A program made the position numbers and the translations under genes. Below are positions 41,624 through 50,129 of a stretch of DNA of 64,000 bases, piece by piece. The stretch spans positions 744,001 to 808,000 of the forward strand of contig NZ_BMRF01000001.1 in NCBI RefSeq assembly GCF_014648495.1, in the 5' to 3' direction. Below the pieces are notes generated by a model that was not told the DNA's origin, made no database searches, and saw only the letters and a list, made by a program, of their open reading frames with translations. Numbering within the stretch: the first letter of the stretch is position 1; every line of letters starts with the position of its first letter. This DNA is from Actinomadura cremea (GTDB lineage Bacteria > Actinomycetota > Actinomycetes > Streptosporangiales > Streptosporangiaceae).

Positions 41624-41709
41624 CGAGACGGTCCGTCTCGCTGAGCCAGTATGCGTGCTGCGGCTCCGCGAGTCAAGACGGACCGTCTCGTCTCGTCTCG
41701 TGTTAGTCT
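41624..41709. promoter_or_regulatory. Divergent TetR operators and leaderless promoter
   Basis: CGAGACGGTCCGTCTCG (41624-41640) is palindromic apart from its central base and recurs as AGACGGACCGTCT (41676-41688), followed by CTCGTCTCGT. TAGTCT at 41704-41709 is the -10 box, six bases before the TetR ATG. Confidence 0.75.
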
Positions 41710-41715
41710 GCGGCC

Positions 41716-42324
41716 ATGCCCAGCGACAAGAAGCCGAACCAGGCCCGGCGCAGCGAACGGTCCCGGCGCGCGATCCTGGACGCCGCCCGCGACCTGATCT
41801 CCGAGGTCGGGTACGCGAAGGTCTCGATCGAGGCGATCGCCGCGCGCGCGGGCGTCGGCAAGCAGACGATCTACCGCTGGTGGCCGTCCAAGGGCGCGGT
41901 GATCTTCGACGCCTTCCTGGTGCTCAGCGAGGACGGCGGCGACATGGCGCTGCCGGACACCGGCGACCTCGAGGCCGACCTGAAGGCGGTCATGCGCGCG
42001 ACCGCCGCCGAGTTCGCCGATCCGGAGTTCGAGCGGCCGATACGCGCGCTGAACGCCGAGATCCTGGCCGATCCGGAGCTGGCCGCGCGGTACCGCGAGC
42101 AGCTCGCCGGCCCGGTGGACGAGGCGAAGAAGGCGCGGCTGCGCAGCGCGCAGGACGCCGGGCAGCTCGCGGCGGACGCCGACCTCGACCTGGTGCTGGA
42201 GATGCTCTACTCCCCCCTCTCCCAGCGCTGGCTGTACCGCTCGGGGCCGCTCACGCCCGAGTACGCCGACGCGCTCGTCGAGGCGACACTCCGCGCGTTC
42301 GGCGGCAAGGAGGCCCGATCCTGA
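41716..42324 (+). CDS. TetR-family repressor
   Basis: 202 residues. AILDAARDLISEVGYAKVSIEAIAARAGVGKQTIYRWWPSKGAVIFDAF is the TetR helix-turn-helix with the TIYRWW variant common in TetR_C_16/AcrR-like proteins. Leaderless-type start. It probably represses the divergent SDR; a reading-frame-independent NmrA-like gene follows 50 bp downstream and could be co-transcribed. Confidence 0.9.
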   Translation: MPSDKKPNQARRSERSRRAILDAARDLISEVGYAKVSIEAIAARAGVGKQTIYRWWPSKGAVIFDAFLVLSEDGGDMALPDTGDLEADLKAVMRATAAEFADPEFERPIRALNAEILADPELAARYREQLAGPVDEAKKARLRSAQDAGQLAADADLDLVLEMLYSPLSQRWLYRSGPLTPEYADALVEATLRAFGGKEARS

Positions 42325-42374
42325 CCTCCTTCGTTCGTACGGTGGTCGGCGAACCGAACTGAGGAGGGTTTGCG

Positions 42375-43259
42375 ATGACCATCGCCGTCACCACCCCGAC
42401 CGGGCACGTCGGGTCGCGCGTCGTCCGGTTGCTGCTGCAGGCGGGCGTCCGGCCGCGGGTCCTGGTGCGCGACCCCGCGCGGCTGGACGGCCCGACCCGC
42501 GAGCGCGTCGACGTCCGGCGGGGCGACCTGACGGACGCCGCGTTCGTGCGGACGGCGACCGCCGGGGCCCGCACGGTGTTCTGGGTGGACCCGACCCCGC
42601 ACGACGCCGAGGACCCGGTCGAGACGTCCGCGCGGACGGCGTCCGGGCTCGTGGAGGCCGTCCGCGCGGGCGACGTCGCGCGGGTGGTGCTGCTGAGCAG
42701 CGTCGGGGCGGAGAGGCGGCACGGCGCGGGCCACATCGACGGTCTCGCCCGGATCGAGGAGGCGCTCGACGCCGCCGGCGCCGACGTGCTCCACCTGCGC
42801 TGCGCCTACTTCTTCACCAACCTGACGGCCGACCTGGACGGCCTGGCGCGCGGCGTGCTGACGACGGCGTTCGCGCCGGACGCGCCGATGCCGTGGGTCG
42901 ACCCGCGCGACATCGGCGACGTCGTCGCCGCGCGGCTGCTGAACGACGCGTGGCGGGGCCGCACGGTGCAGGCCGTCCACGGGCCGGAGGACCTCACGTT
43001 CACGCGGGTCGCCGAGGTGCTGACCGGGGCGCTCGGACGTCCGGTGCGGCTCCAGACCGTGTCGGACGACGACGTCCGCGCGGCGCTCGGCTCGGCGGGC
43101 CTGCACCCCACGGCGGTGGAGGGGATCGTGGGGATGACCGCCGGGACGCGCGACCTCGTCCCCGAGCAGCCGCGCGACGTGGTCACCACGACGCCGACGA
43201 CGCTCGCCGCGTGGGCGTACGCGCACCTGCGTCCGCTCGTCGCGGCGTCCGGCGGCTGA
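42375..43259 (+). CDS. NmrA-like NAD(P)-binding protein
   Basis: 294 residues, atypical SDR. N-terminal nucleotide loop VTTPTGHVGSRVVRLLL (TGxxGxxV), RDLTDAAFVRTATAGARTVFWV-type second strand, PWVDPRDIGDVVAARLL typical of the NmrA/azoreductase-like group, and no YxxxK active site. It may sense redox cofactors or act as a quinone/azo reductase-like enzyme. GAGGAGGG lies upstream of the ATG. Confidence 0.88.
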   Translation: MTIAVTTPTGHVGSRVVRLLLQAGVRPRVLVRDPARLDGPTRERVDVRRGDLTDAAFVRTATAGARTVFWVDPTPHDAEDPVETSARTASGLVEAVRAGDVARVVLLSSVGAERRHGAGHIDGLARIEEALDAAGADVLHLRCAYFFTNLTADLDGLARGVLTTAFAPDAPMPWVDPRDIGDVVAARLLNDAWRGRTVQAVHGPEDLTFTRVAEVLTGALGRPVRLQTVSDDDVRAALGSAGLHPTAVEGIVGMTAGTRDLVPEQPRDVVTTTPTTLAAWAYAHLRPLVAASGG

Positions 43260-43362
43260 CATATGTCAAGAGATGGGGGAATCTTCCCTATTTGCGGCGC
43301 GTGATGGCCGATGTGCCGGTAACAGGGAGGCCGCACCCTTGCGAGCGGCAAGGAGAAGGACA

Positions 43363-43500
43363 ATGGCCACGCGGTCGACGAGCGGCATCGAGCACCATCC
43401 CGACATCGTCGAGATGCGCGCCCGCTACGAGGCCGCGTCCGTCACGCCCGCCGCTCAGGGAACGGACGGGCTGATCTTCCCGGCCGGGCTCGTTCCGGCC
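43363..43500 (+). pseudogene. N-terminal stub of a SPW-repeat membrane protein
   Basis: With a good AGGAGAAGGA site, the ATG at 43363 opens HHPDIVEMRARYEAASVTPAAQGTDGLIFPAGL, which matches the characteristic start of actinobacterial SPW-repeat proteins just before their first membrane helix. The helices are missing; instead the frame runs antisense into the end of the cyclase gene. A truncated relic. A TGACATATGTCA palindrome lies upstream at 43258-43269. Confidence 0.5.
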
Positions 43501-43504
43501 CGGT

Positions 43505-44512
43505 TCAGCCTTTCCGGGGGCGGCGCAGCAGCCGCGGGCGGACGCGGCCGAGCCCCTGCAGGGGGCGGGGGCGCAGGCCCGAGACGTCGAACCGGGAGTC
43601 GTCGCGCGGGAGGGCCTCCGCGAGCCCGCCGTCGATCAGCACCGCGCCCGGATGGGCGGTCGCGGTGAGCCGGGCCGCGAGGTTGACGGGGGTGCCGAAC
43701 ACGTCGCCGAGCCGCTGGACGACCTCCCCGTACGCCAGGCCGACCCGGACGTCCGGGAAGCCGGGCTCGGCGGCGAAGCGCTCGGCCAGCCGCAGCCCCG
43801 CCTCGGCGGCCGCGACCGGTTCGGCGACGACGAACAGCACCTCGTCGCCGAGCGTCTTCACGATCCGGCCGCCCGCCTCCACGACCACCTCCGTGGCCGC
43901 GGACTCGAACCGCTCGACGAACGCCGCCAGCTCGTCGGCGTCCAGCCGCCGGCTCAGCCGGGTGAACGACACGACGTCGGCGAACCCGACGGCGAGGTGC
44001 GCGAGGCCGGCCGCCGGGTCCGTGCGGGCCGACGCGGTGCCCGCGGCGGCGCGCAGCCCGGCGGCGGCGAGCTGCCGCCGCCAGCCGTGCAGCAGCAGGC
44101 GCTCGAACGCGGGGCGCAGCTCCTCGGTCGACTCCAGCGCCGTCACGACGAGGTCGGTGGTGACCGGTTCGTCCGGCGGGAGGAGCGCGCTCAGCCGCAG
44201 CAGCCACACGTCCCCGAGCCAGCTCGCGAGCCGCCCCATCGTCTGCCCGACGGCCCGGACGAGCTGCAGCACCATCTCCTCGTCGACGAGGTCGCCGTCG
44301 AGGAGGTCGCGGATCTCGCGGAGCGCCGCCAGGTCGCCGTCGGTGAACGCGGCGGCGTCGTCCGGCGGGGTGGGGAAGCCGAGCGCCTGCCAGATCCGCA
44401 CCGCGAGGTCGCCGGACAGGCCCGCCTCCTCCTCGACCTCCCGGCGGGTGAGATGCATCGGACCGCCGAGGAGCGTCTCCTCGATGTCGTCCGGCACGGG
44501 GGGTACGACCAT
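43505..44512 (-). CDS. Class III adenylate/guanylate cyclase
   Basis: 335 residues, cytosolic. An N-terminal helical region of about 165 residues (SGDLAVRIWQALGFPTPPDD, DLAALREIRDLLDG) belongs to the regulatory domain seen in mycobacterial Rv1120-like cyclases. The catalytic domain has metal Asp in VGFADVVSFT, Lys and second Asp in RIVKTLGDEVLFV, and the transition-state Asn/Arg pair in VNLAARL. All catalytic residues are present; nucleotide preference is uncertain. AAGGTGG precedes the ATG. Divergent from a MerR gene. Confidence 0.92.
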   Translation of the reverse strand: MVVPPVPDDIEETLLGGPMHLTRREVEEEAGLSGDLAVRIWQALGFPTPPDDAAAFTDGDLAALREIRDLLDGDLVDEEMVLQLVRAVGQTMGRLASWLGDVWLLRLSALLPPDEPVTTDLVVTALESTEELRPAFERLLLHGWRRQLAAAGLRAAAGTASARTDPAAGLAHLAVGFADVVSFTRLSRRLDADELAAFVERFESAATEVVVEAGGRIVKTLGDEVLFVVAEPVAAAEAGLRLAERFAAEPGFPDVRVGLAYGEVVQRLGDVFGTPVNLAARLTATAHPGAVLIDGGLAEALPRDDSRFDVSGLRPRPLQGLGRVRPRLLRRPRKG

Positions 44513-44521
44513 GGTGCCACC

Positions 44522-44548
44522 TTGTCATCAGTCGATGTCACATATAGT
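44522..44548 (+). promoter_or_regulatory. Promoter for the MerR gene
   Basis: TTGTCA (44522-44527) and TATAGT (44543-44548), with a short 15-bp spacer, face the MerR gene in the divergent region with the cyclase. Confidence 0.45.
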
Positions 44549-44597
44549 GGCGGAGTAAGATCACGCCGGTCAAGGCGGACGACACCGGCGGGTGGGG

Positions 44598-45353
44598 ATG
44601 GCCGAGTACCGAATCGACGAACTGGCGCGGACCGGCGGCAGCACCGTCCGCAACATCCGTGCCTACCAGGACCGGGGGCTGCTGCCACCGCCGCGCCTGC
44701 AGGGCCGGGTCGGCCTCTACGACGACACGCACCTCGCCCGGCTCCGGCTGATCGGCAAGCTGCTCGGCCGCGGCTACACCCTCGCGATCATCAAGGAACT
44801 GCTGGCCGCGTGGCAGACCGGCCAGGACGTCGGCGAGGTCCTCGGCCTCGAGAAGGTGCTCACCGACCCGTGGTCGGACGAGATCCCCGGCACCGTCGCC
44901 GACGCCGAGCTCGTCGAGATCTTCGGCGCGGGCCTGGACGAGGACGAGATCACCCGCTTCCGCGAGCGCACGATCGAACTCGGGCTCATCGAACCCGACG
45001 ACGGCGACGGCTACCGGGTCCCGAGCCCCCGGCTGCTGCACGTCGGCGCCGAACTCGTCGCGGCGGGGATCCCGCTGGACGCCGTCCTGGACATCGCCGC
45101 GCAGATCCGGGACGACTGCGAGGTCATCGCCGGACGGTTCGTCGGGCTCGTCGAGGAGCACGTCTTCGACCGGCTCGACCACGCGGTGCCGGGCGGCGAG
45201 GAGGTCGCCGACGTCGCGGCGGTCGTGCGGCGCATGCGCCCGCTGGTCAAGATGGTCGTCGACCCGTTCATCGCGCGCGCGATGGAGGCCCGCGTCCAGG
45301 AGGCGCTCGGCGACCGGCTCGAGACCGTCCGGAACCAGCCCACGCAGAGCTGA
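44598..45353 (+). CDS. MerR-family regulator with extended C-terminus
   Basis: 251 residues. DNA-binding domain YRIDELARTGGSTVRNIRAYQDRGLLPPPRLQGRVGLYDDTHLARLRLIGKLLGRGYTLAIIKELL. The long C-terminal region (~170 residues) is helical and ligand-domain sized, without Cys/His clusters, as in the large MerR proteins of actinomycetes. The ATG at 44598 lies six bases after an in-frame GTG (44592); both are possible. Divergent from the cyclase. Confidence 0.88.
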   Translation: MAEYRIDELARTGGSTVRNIRAYQDRGLLPPPRLQGRVGLYDDTHLARLRLIGKLLGRGYTLAIIKELLAAWQTGQDVGEVLGLEKVLTDPWSDEIPGTVADAELVEIFGAGLDEDEITRFRERTIELGLIEPDDGDGYRVPSPRLLHVGAELVAAGIPLDAVLDIAAQIRDDCEVIAGRFVGLVEEHVFDRLDHAVPGGEEVADVAAVVRRMRPLVKMVVDPFIARAMEARVQEALGDRLETVRNQPTQS

Positions 45354-45360
45354 CGGCGCC

Positions 45361-45924
45361 TCAGCGGCCGAGCAGCCGAGCGGCGACGGCCCCGGCCCGG
45401 ACGGCCGGCGCGGCGGTGCGCTCGCGCACCGCGGTGACGATCGCCCCGTCGATGAGGATCATGAACTGCTCGGCGAGCTCGGTGCGGTCGGCGCGGCCGA
45501 ACGCGTGCAGGAGTTCGGCCACGTAGGCGGTGACCTCCCGTTCGTGCTCGGCGGCGACGCGGTGCGCGGCGCTGCCGGGGTCCGCGGACTCGACCATCGC
45601 GTTGATCGCCGCGCAGCCGCGGAAGTCGTCCGCCGCGAACCGCTCGGCCGGCGCGTCGAAGATCGCCAGAGGGCCGCCGCCGCGCGCCCGGACGGCCTCG
45701 CGCAGCCACGCGCACCAGGCGTCGCCGTGCGCGCGGCCCGCGGGACCCGGGGCTCGCCCGTCCCGTCCGCCGCCTGCCGGAGAATCGGACGTGCGCGACC
45801 GGCATCGCGCGGACGGCCGGTGCGGCTGCGCGGGGCGCGGGGGCGGCCGCAGGCGCCCCGGCCACGACCTCTCGGCTCCGCGGTCGGAGACCTGTCCTTG
45901 CCGAGCCGGGCACGGCGGGTTCAC
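45361..45924 (-). pseudogene. TetR regulator without its DNA-binding domain
   Basis: The last ~130 residues are a clear TetR ligand domain (AIFDAPAERFAADDFRGCAAINAMVESADPGSAAHRVAAEHEREVTAYVAELLHAFGRADRTELAEQFMILIDGAIVTAV). The preceding sequence is Arg/Pro-rich and contains no helix-turn-helix in any frame. A deletion of the 5' part is the likely cause. It converges with the MerR gene, eight bases apart. Confidence 0.65.
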
Positions 45925-45943
45925 CGCCGTCCCGGAAGGACGC

Positions 45944-46552
45944 CTAGCCTGGCCAGGCGGCCATCGCGCAGTCGGCGATCCGGGCCAGCTCCGCCTCCCC
46001 GGCCCCGTCGCGGGCCTGCTGCGACATGCCCTGGACGACGGCGGCGAAGTAACCCGCGAGGGCGTTCGGGTCGGCGGCCGCCGGCAGCTCTCCCGCGTCC
46101 CGGGCGGCCTCGAGCCGCTCGCGGAACGCCGCCTTGTTCGCGTCGCGCCGCTCGCGCAGGAACGCCGCGATCTCCTCGTCCCCGGCCGGCAGGTTGGTCG
46201 CCGCGCTGATCACCAGGCACCCGGGCGGGTGCGCGGCGCCGGCGTAGCGGGCCGCGGCGTCGCGCAGCAGCCGCGCGAACGCGCGTCGGGCGGTGGGCTC
46301 CTCGTGGAGCGCGGCCGCGGCGAACGTCCCCTGCGGCGACCGCCCGTACGCGTGCACGACCTCCTTGAACAGCGTCTTCTTATCGCCGAACGCCGCGTAC
46401 AGGCTGGCCGGCCGGATGCCCATCGCCCCGGTGAGATCGCTGACGGAGGTACCCCCGTACCCCCGCTCCCAGAACAGCGTCATCGCCTGCCCGAGCGCCG
46501 CGTCGCGGTCGAACCCGCGCGGCCGTCCGCGGACCGTCCGTCGCTCTGCCAT
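45944..46552 (-). CDS. TetR-family repressor
   Basis: 202 residues. GRPRGFDRDAALGQAMTLFWERGYGGTSVSDLTGAMGIRPASLYAAFGDKKTLFKEVVHAY is the AcrR-type helix-turn-helix; the C-terminal domain has the PPGCLVISAATNLP motif of the TetR_C group acting on SDR/oxidoreductase genes. TACAAT lies six bases upstream of the ATG at 46552, indicating a leaderless transcript. Divergent from an SDR gene with repeated TTGAGCGA elements between. Confidence 0.9.
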   Translation of the reverse strand: MAERRTVRGRPRGFDRDAALGQAMTLFWERGYGGTSVSDLTGAMGIRPASLYAAFGDKKTLFKEVVHAYGRSPQGTFAAAALHEEPTARRAFARLLRDAAARYAGAAHPPGCLVISAATNLPAGDEEIAAFLRERRDANKAAFRERLEAARDAGELPAAADPNALAGYFAAVVQGMSQQARDGAGEAELARIADCAMAAWPG

Positions 46553-46558
46553 GACCTC

Positions 46559-46617
46559 ATTGTAGAACGCTCGCTCAACAAATGTGCTACCTTCCTTTCT
46601 TGAGCGATCGATCAACA
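46559..46617. promoter_or_regulatory. Divergent operator region with TTGAGCGA repeats
   Basis: TTGAGCGATCGATCAA (near-palindrome, 46600-46615) and the inverted copy TTGAGCGAGCG (46566-46576 on the minus strand), which abuts the TACAAT -10 of the TetR gene (46559-46564). Confidence 0.65.
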
Positions 46618-46632
46618 AAAGGGAGCGGGTTC

Positions 46633-47403
46633 ATGAACAGGGCGTTGGACGGCAAGGTCGCGCTGGTCACCGGTGGCGGGCGCGGCATCGGCGGGAGCAT
46701 CGCGCGGCGCTTCGCCCGGGACGGCGCCGTCGTCGCGACCACCTACGCCCGGGACGCCGCGGCGGCCGACCGGGTGGTGGCGGCGATCCGCGCGGACGGC
46801 GGGCGCGCGCTCGCGTTCCAGGCCGAGTTGGGCACGCACGGGGACGCCGCCCGGCTCTGGGGCGCGTTCGACGCGGAGATCGGGCGGTACGCGCCCGGCG
46901 GCGGCGTCGACATCATCGTCAACAACGCGGGCGAAGGGCTCTACCAGGACCTCGACGCGATGACCGAGGAGGCGTTCGACCACGTCTACGCGGTCAACGT
47001 GCGCGCACCGTTCTTCATCGTCCAGCAGGCGCTGCCGCGGCTGCGCGACGGCGGGCGGATCATCAACGTCGGCAGCGGCGTGACGCGGGTGGCGATGCCG
47101 TCGGTCATCGGCTACGCGGCGACCAAGGGAGCCCTGGACGTCTTCACCCACCAGCTCGCCGAGCTGCTGGGCCCGCGCGGCATCACCGTGAACACCGTCG
47201 CTCCGGGAGTGATCGACACCGACATGAACGCCGGCTGGCTGCGCGGCGACAGCGACGCCGAGGACGAGTTCACCGCCCGCGCCGCCCTCCGCCGGATCGG
47301 GCGGCCCGACGACGTCGCCGACGTCGCCGCGTTCCTGGCGTCCGGTGACGCGCGCTGGGTGACCGCCCAGGTCATCGACGCCACGGGCGGCACCGACCTG
47401 TAG
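46633..47403 (+). CDS. Short-chain dehydrogenase/reductase
   Basis: 256 residues, classical SDR: VTGGGRGIGGSIARRF, NNAGEGLYQDL, catalytic Ser in INVGSGVTRV, YAATKGALDVFTHQLAELLGPRGITVNTVAPG. GGGAG lies seven bases before the ATG at 46633. It is the probable target of the divergent TetR regulator. Substrate unknown. Confidence 0.93.
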   Translation: MNRALDGKVALVTGGGRGIGGSIARRFARDGAVVATTYARDAAAADRVVAAIRADGGRALAFQAELGTHGDAARLWGAFDAEIGRYAPGGGVDIIVNNAGEGLYQDLDAMTEEAFDHVYAVNVRAPFFIVQQALPRLRDGGRIINVGSGVTRVAMPSVIGYAATKGALDVFTHQLAELLGPRGITVNTVAPGVIDTDMNAGWLRGDSDAEDEFTARAALRRIGRPDDVADVAAFLASGDARWVTAQVIDATGGTDL

Positions 47404-47413
47404 AACCGCCCGG

Positions 47414-49090
47414 TCAGAGCAGCGTGACGCCCCACTCGACCTCGACGACGTGCGGGAAGCCCTCGGAGTCGGTGAAGGTGAGCTTGCCGGTGCCGGGAAG
47501 GCCGATGAGCGCCGTCCGCAGCGTGAGGGTCAGGTTCATGGTGCCGTCCTTCGGCATGCCGCCCTGCATCTGCGACAGCTCGAGCTGGCTGGTGGACGTC
47601 ATCGCGGTCCACTGCACCGGACCGTCCTCGGCGGCCAGGCTGACGCTCGCCGTCTTCCGATTCCCGTTCAGCTCGACCTTGTTCGGGTTCACGACCAGCA
47701 CGCCCCGCCCCTTCGGCGGGTTCGGCGTCGGCGTGGGCGACGACGAGCCGGGCGGGCTCGTCGGCGGCGACTGCGGGGGCGACGAGGTGTCCGGGCGCGT
47801 CTGCGGCTGGATGGGCGGCGGCTGGACGCCGCCCGGCCCGCCCCCGCCGGGCCCGCTCGCCGTGCCGGACGGACGGTCGCCGCCGCCCGTGCCGGGGGAC
47901 GGCGACGGGGAGGTGATCGACGGCTGCGGCGCGGTGCCGAACGGCGGCCACGACAGCGTCCCGCCGCCGATGCCCGGCCCCATCGCGACGACCGCGACCA
48001 GCGCCGCCGCGAGCGCGCCCGCCATGCCGCCGACGGTGAACAGCCAGCGGCGGGTGAACGGCGACGGGACGTCCGGCTGGATCGGCAGGCCGTCGGGGGT
48101 GAGGGCGCCGCCGCGCGCGGCGATGTCCGCGCGGTGCGCCGCGAGCTCGGGGTCGGTCGCGGTGTGCATGACGCGGTGCCGGAGCGCGGCGGGCAGCACC
48201 GGGGCGGGCGCCGCGCCGAGCAGCGCGGTGGCGCGCACCCGCGCGCGGGCCCGGCACTCCGCGCAGCCGGCGGCGTGCGCGTCGACGGACGGGTCGAGTC
48301 CGGCGCCGGCGGGCTCCCCGCGCCGCCGGAACGCCCGCCGCAGCGCCCCGCGCCGCGACGGCTCCGGCGCCTCGGGCACGTCCGGGACGTCCGGGACGTC
48401 CGGTTCCGCGGGGACGTCCGGTGCCGGGGCCGCCGCCGCGGCCAGGACGGCGATGCCCGCGGGCGCCTGCCGGGGCGCGGGCTCGGCGACGGACGGACGG
48501 GACGCGCAGGCGCGGGCCGCACGGCGCAGTTCGTCCGCGAGCGCGGCCTCCATCTCGGCCCGCCCGCTCCGCGTCCGGGCGGCCGCGCGGCGGGCCGACA
48601 GCCCCAGTGCCGCGCCGAGCCGGGTGGGCGGGAGGCCGTGCCGGAACGCCAGCAGGACGATCTCCTGGTCGACCGGTTCGAGGCCGGCCAGGGACGCGCA
48701 CAGCAGTTCGTGGAGCTCCTCCGAGGGCGGCGGCTCGCCGGTGTCCTCGGCACGCTCCAAGAAGGGGGCGTCGGCGAATTCGCCGTCCTGTTCCCAGTAC
48801 AGATCTTTCACGCGCCCCCGGCGGATGCAGCGCCGCCGGGCCGCACCGTACAGCCACGAGTCCAGGTGAATGGGGTGCCGCATGCGCGCGGCGCGGCGGG
48901 ACGCGTCGATGAAAGTGTCGTGCACGATCCGCGCCGCGGCCTTCTCGTCCCCCAGCATCGACAATGCGTAATCGTATACGCGCTCGCCGTACTCGTCGTA
49001 GAGCGCGGCGAGGACCGACTCGTCGCCTTCGTTCAGCCCTTTGACCAGCTTTCGGTCGGACGCGTCAGCGGAGGGGGACAACCTCGGCAT
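47414..49090 (-). CDS. ECF sigma factor fused to a zinc-finger/membrane/extracytoplasmic module
   Basis: 558 residues. Residues ~20-105 are sigma region 2 (ALYDEYGERVYDYALSMLGDEKAAARIVHDTFIDASRRA, HLDSWLYGAARRRCIRR) and ~125-185 sigma region 4. A Pro-rich linker leads to a zf-HC2-like pair HAAGCAECR (~270-282), one transmembrane helix (WLFTVGGMAGALAAALVAVVAM, ~347-368), a Ser/Pro/Gly-rich stalk, and a C-terminal Ig-like domain (~463-558, VVNPNKVELNGNRKTASVSLAAEDGPVQWTA). The protein therefore joins sigma factor and anti-sigma-like sensor in one chain. It is followed by no separate anti-sigma gene. Activation by proteolysis is conceivable. Confidence 0.88.
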   Translation of the reverse strand: MPRLSPSADASDRKLVKGLNEGDESVLAALYDEYGERVYDYALSMLGDEKAAARIVHDTFIDASRRAARMRHPIHLDSWLYGAARRRCIRRGRVKDLYWEQDGEFADAPFLERAEDTGEPPPSEELHELLCASLAGLEPVDQEIVLLAFRHGLPPTRLGAALGLSARRAAARTRSGRAEMEAALADELRRAARACASRPSVAEPAPRQAPAGIAVLAAAAAPAPDVPAEPDVPDVPDVPEAPEPSRRGALRRAFRRRGEPAGAGLDPSVDAHAAGCAECRARARVRATALLGAAPAPVLPAALRHRVMHTATDPELAAHRADIAARGGALTPDGLPIQPDVPSPFTRRWLFTVGGMAGALAAALVAVVAMGPGIGGGTLSWPPFGTAPQPSITSPSPSPGTGGGDRPSGTASGPGGGGPGGVQPPPIQPQTRPDTSSPPQSPPTSPPGSSSPTPTPNPPKGRGVLVVNPNKVELNGNRKTASVSLAAEDGPVQWTAMTSTSQLELSQMQGGMPKDGTMNLTLTLRTALIGLPGTGKLTFTDSEGFPHVVEVEWGVTLL

Positions 49091-49279
49091 TCAAGCTCCC
49101 GGCACCGGCATGGGAGTCCGTCCCCAAGGGGGTCGTCCGGACAGTCAGCCCACCTTGCATACACCCGGCGACCCCCGGAAGGCCACATGATCCCCAAAAT
49201 CACCATTAACAGTGACCTGATGTGACCGGTCACGTCCCTGCGTGATCACGCGGGCCCTGACTCGCCGTCAGAATGCCGT

Positions 49280-49819
49280 TCACCGATCGCCCCGCCGGTC
49301 CGGCCGCTGCGGCGGGATGCCGGGGAAGTCGTCGCCGAGGGCGTCGTCGTCGCGGAGCCGCGCCACGGCCCGCGAGACGGTGCTCTTTACCGTCCCGATG
49401 CTGACGCCGAGCACCTCCGCGATCTCCGCCTCGGACATGTCCTCGTAATAGCGGAGCATCACGGCGAGCCGCTGCCGTTCGGGCAGCCGGCGGAGCGCAC
49501 GGCCGAGCACGTCCCGCAGTTCGCTGCGGCGCGTGTGATCGTCGACGGGCCGGTCCGGAAGATCGTCGGTGGGGTAAATGTCGAGTTTTCGACGACGCCA
49601 CCAGGAAATCTGGGTATTGACCATGGCCCGCCGGACATATCCGTCGACCGCCGCGCGATCCTGGATGCGATCCCACGCGAGGTAGGTCTTGGCGAGGGCA
49701 GCCTGGAGGAGGTCCTCGGCCTCGGCGCGGTCGCTGGTCAGCCGCCTGGCGGCACGGAGCAGGGCGGGCCCGCGTTCCGCCATGTAGTCGCGGAACTCAT
49801 CATGCCGCGTCCTGCTCAA
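49280..49819 (-). CDS. SigE-family ECF RNA polymerase sigma factor
   Basis: About 179 residues from TTG 49819. Region 2: FRDYMAERGPALLRAARRLTSDRAEAEDLLQAALAKTYLAWDRI...DGYVRRAMVNTQISWWRRRK; region 4: ALRRLPERQRLAVMLRYYEDMSEAEIAEVLGVSIGTVKSTVSRAVARLR. This is the SigE-type ECF group of actinomycetes. The start is uncertain: an ATG at 49939 would add 40 atypical residues, and ATG 49783 would cut into region 2. It lies 190 bp upstream of the sigma-fusion gene on the same strand; no anti-sigma gene is visible. Confidence 0.88.
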   Translation of the reverse strand: MSRTRHDEFRDYMAERGPALLRAARRLTSDRAEAEDLLQAALAKTYLAWDRIQDRAAVDGYVRRAMVNTQISWWRRRKLDIYPTDDLPDRPVDDHTRRSELRDVLGRALRRLPERQRLAVMLRYYEDMSEAEIAEVLGVSIGTVKSTVSRAVARLRDDDALGDDFPGIPPQRPDRRGDR

Positions 49820-50129
49820 CTCACCACCGGACCAGGGGTTGTGGAGCCGCCCGGCCGCCTTTCGGATCTTGGACCGCGCGCACTCCCGGTACAGTTGACG
49901 ATCGCACGAAGATCGTAATTCCGGGCCTACATAAAGCATATATTCGGGTCAACCAGTGCATAATCTTCAACCCAGGTAGATCAGACGTCTCCCACCTGGC
50001 GACTTATCGCAACAAATCCGTCGACAGGGATCACGGCACACGTGAATCTTGACTCGCTGTCCTAACAGCCGCGTCCCACCAGCCCGGTTCTGCCAGCCGT
50101 GCCGCCACCGACGATGCCGGAGCCGCCGC
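49820..50129. other. AT-rich divergent intergenic region
   Basis: This divergent region separates the SigE-type gene from the DPBB-like gene. TATATT and CATAAAGCATATATTC near 49930-49945 are possible -10 elements, and CCAGGT (49972-49977) pairs with ACCTGG (49994-49999). No gene is seen. Confidence 0.4.

Noticed and set aside
43501-43668. Extension of the SPW-like stub into a full protein
   Set aside because: Beyond 43500 the frame is the antisense of the cyclase C-terminus, Gly/Arg-rich and without membrane helices.
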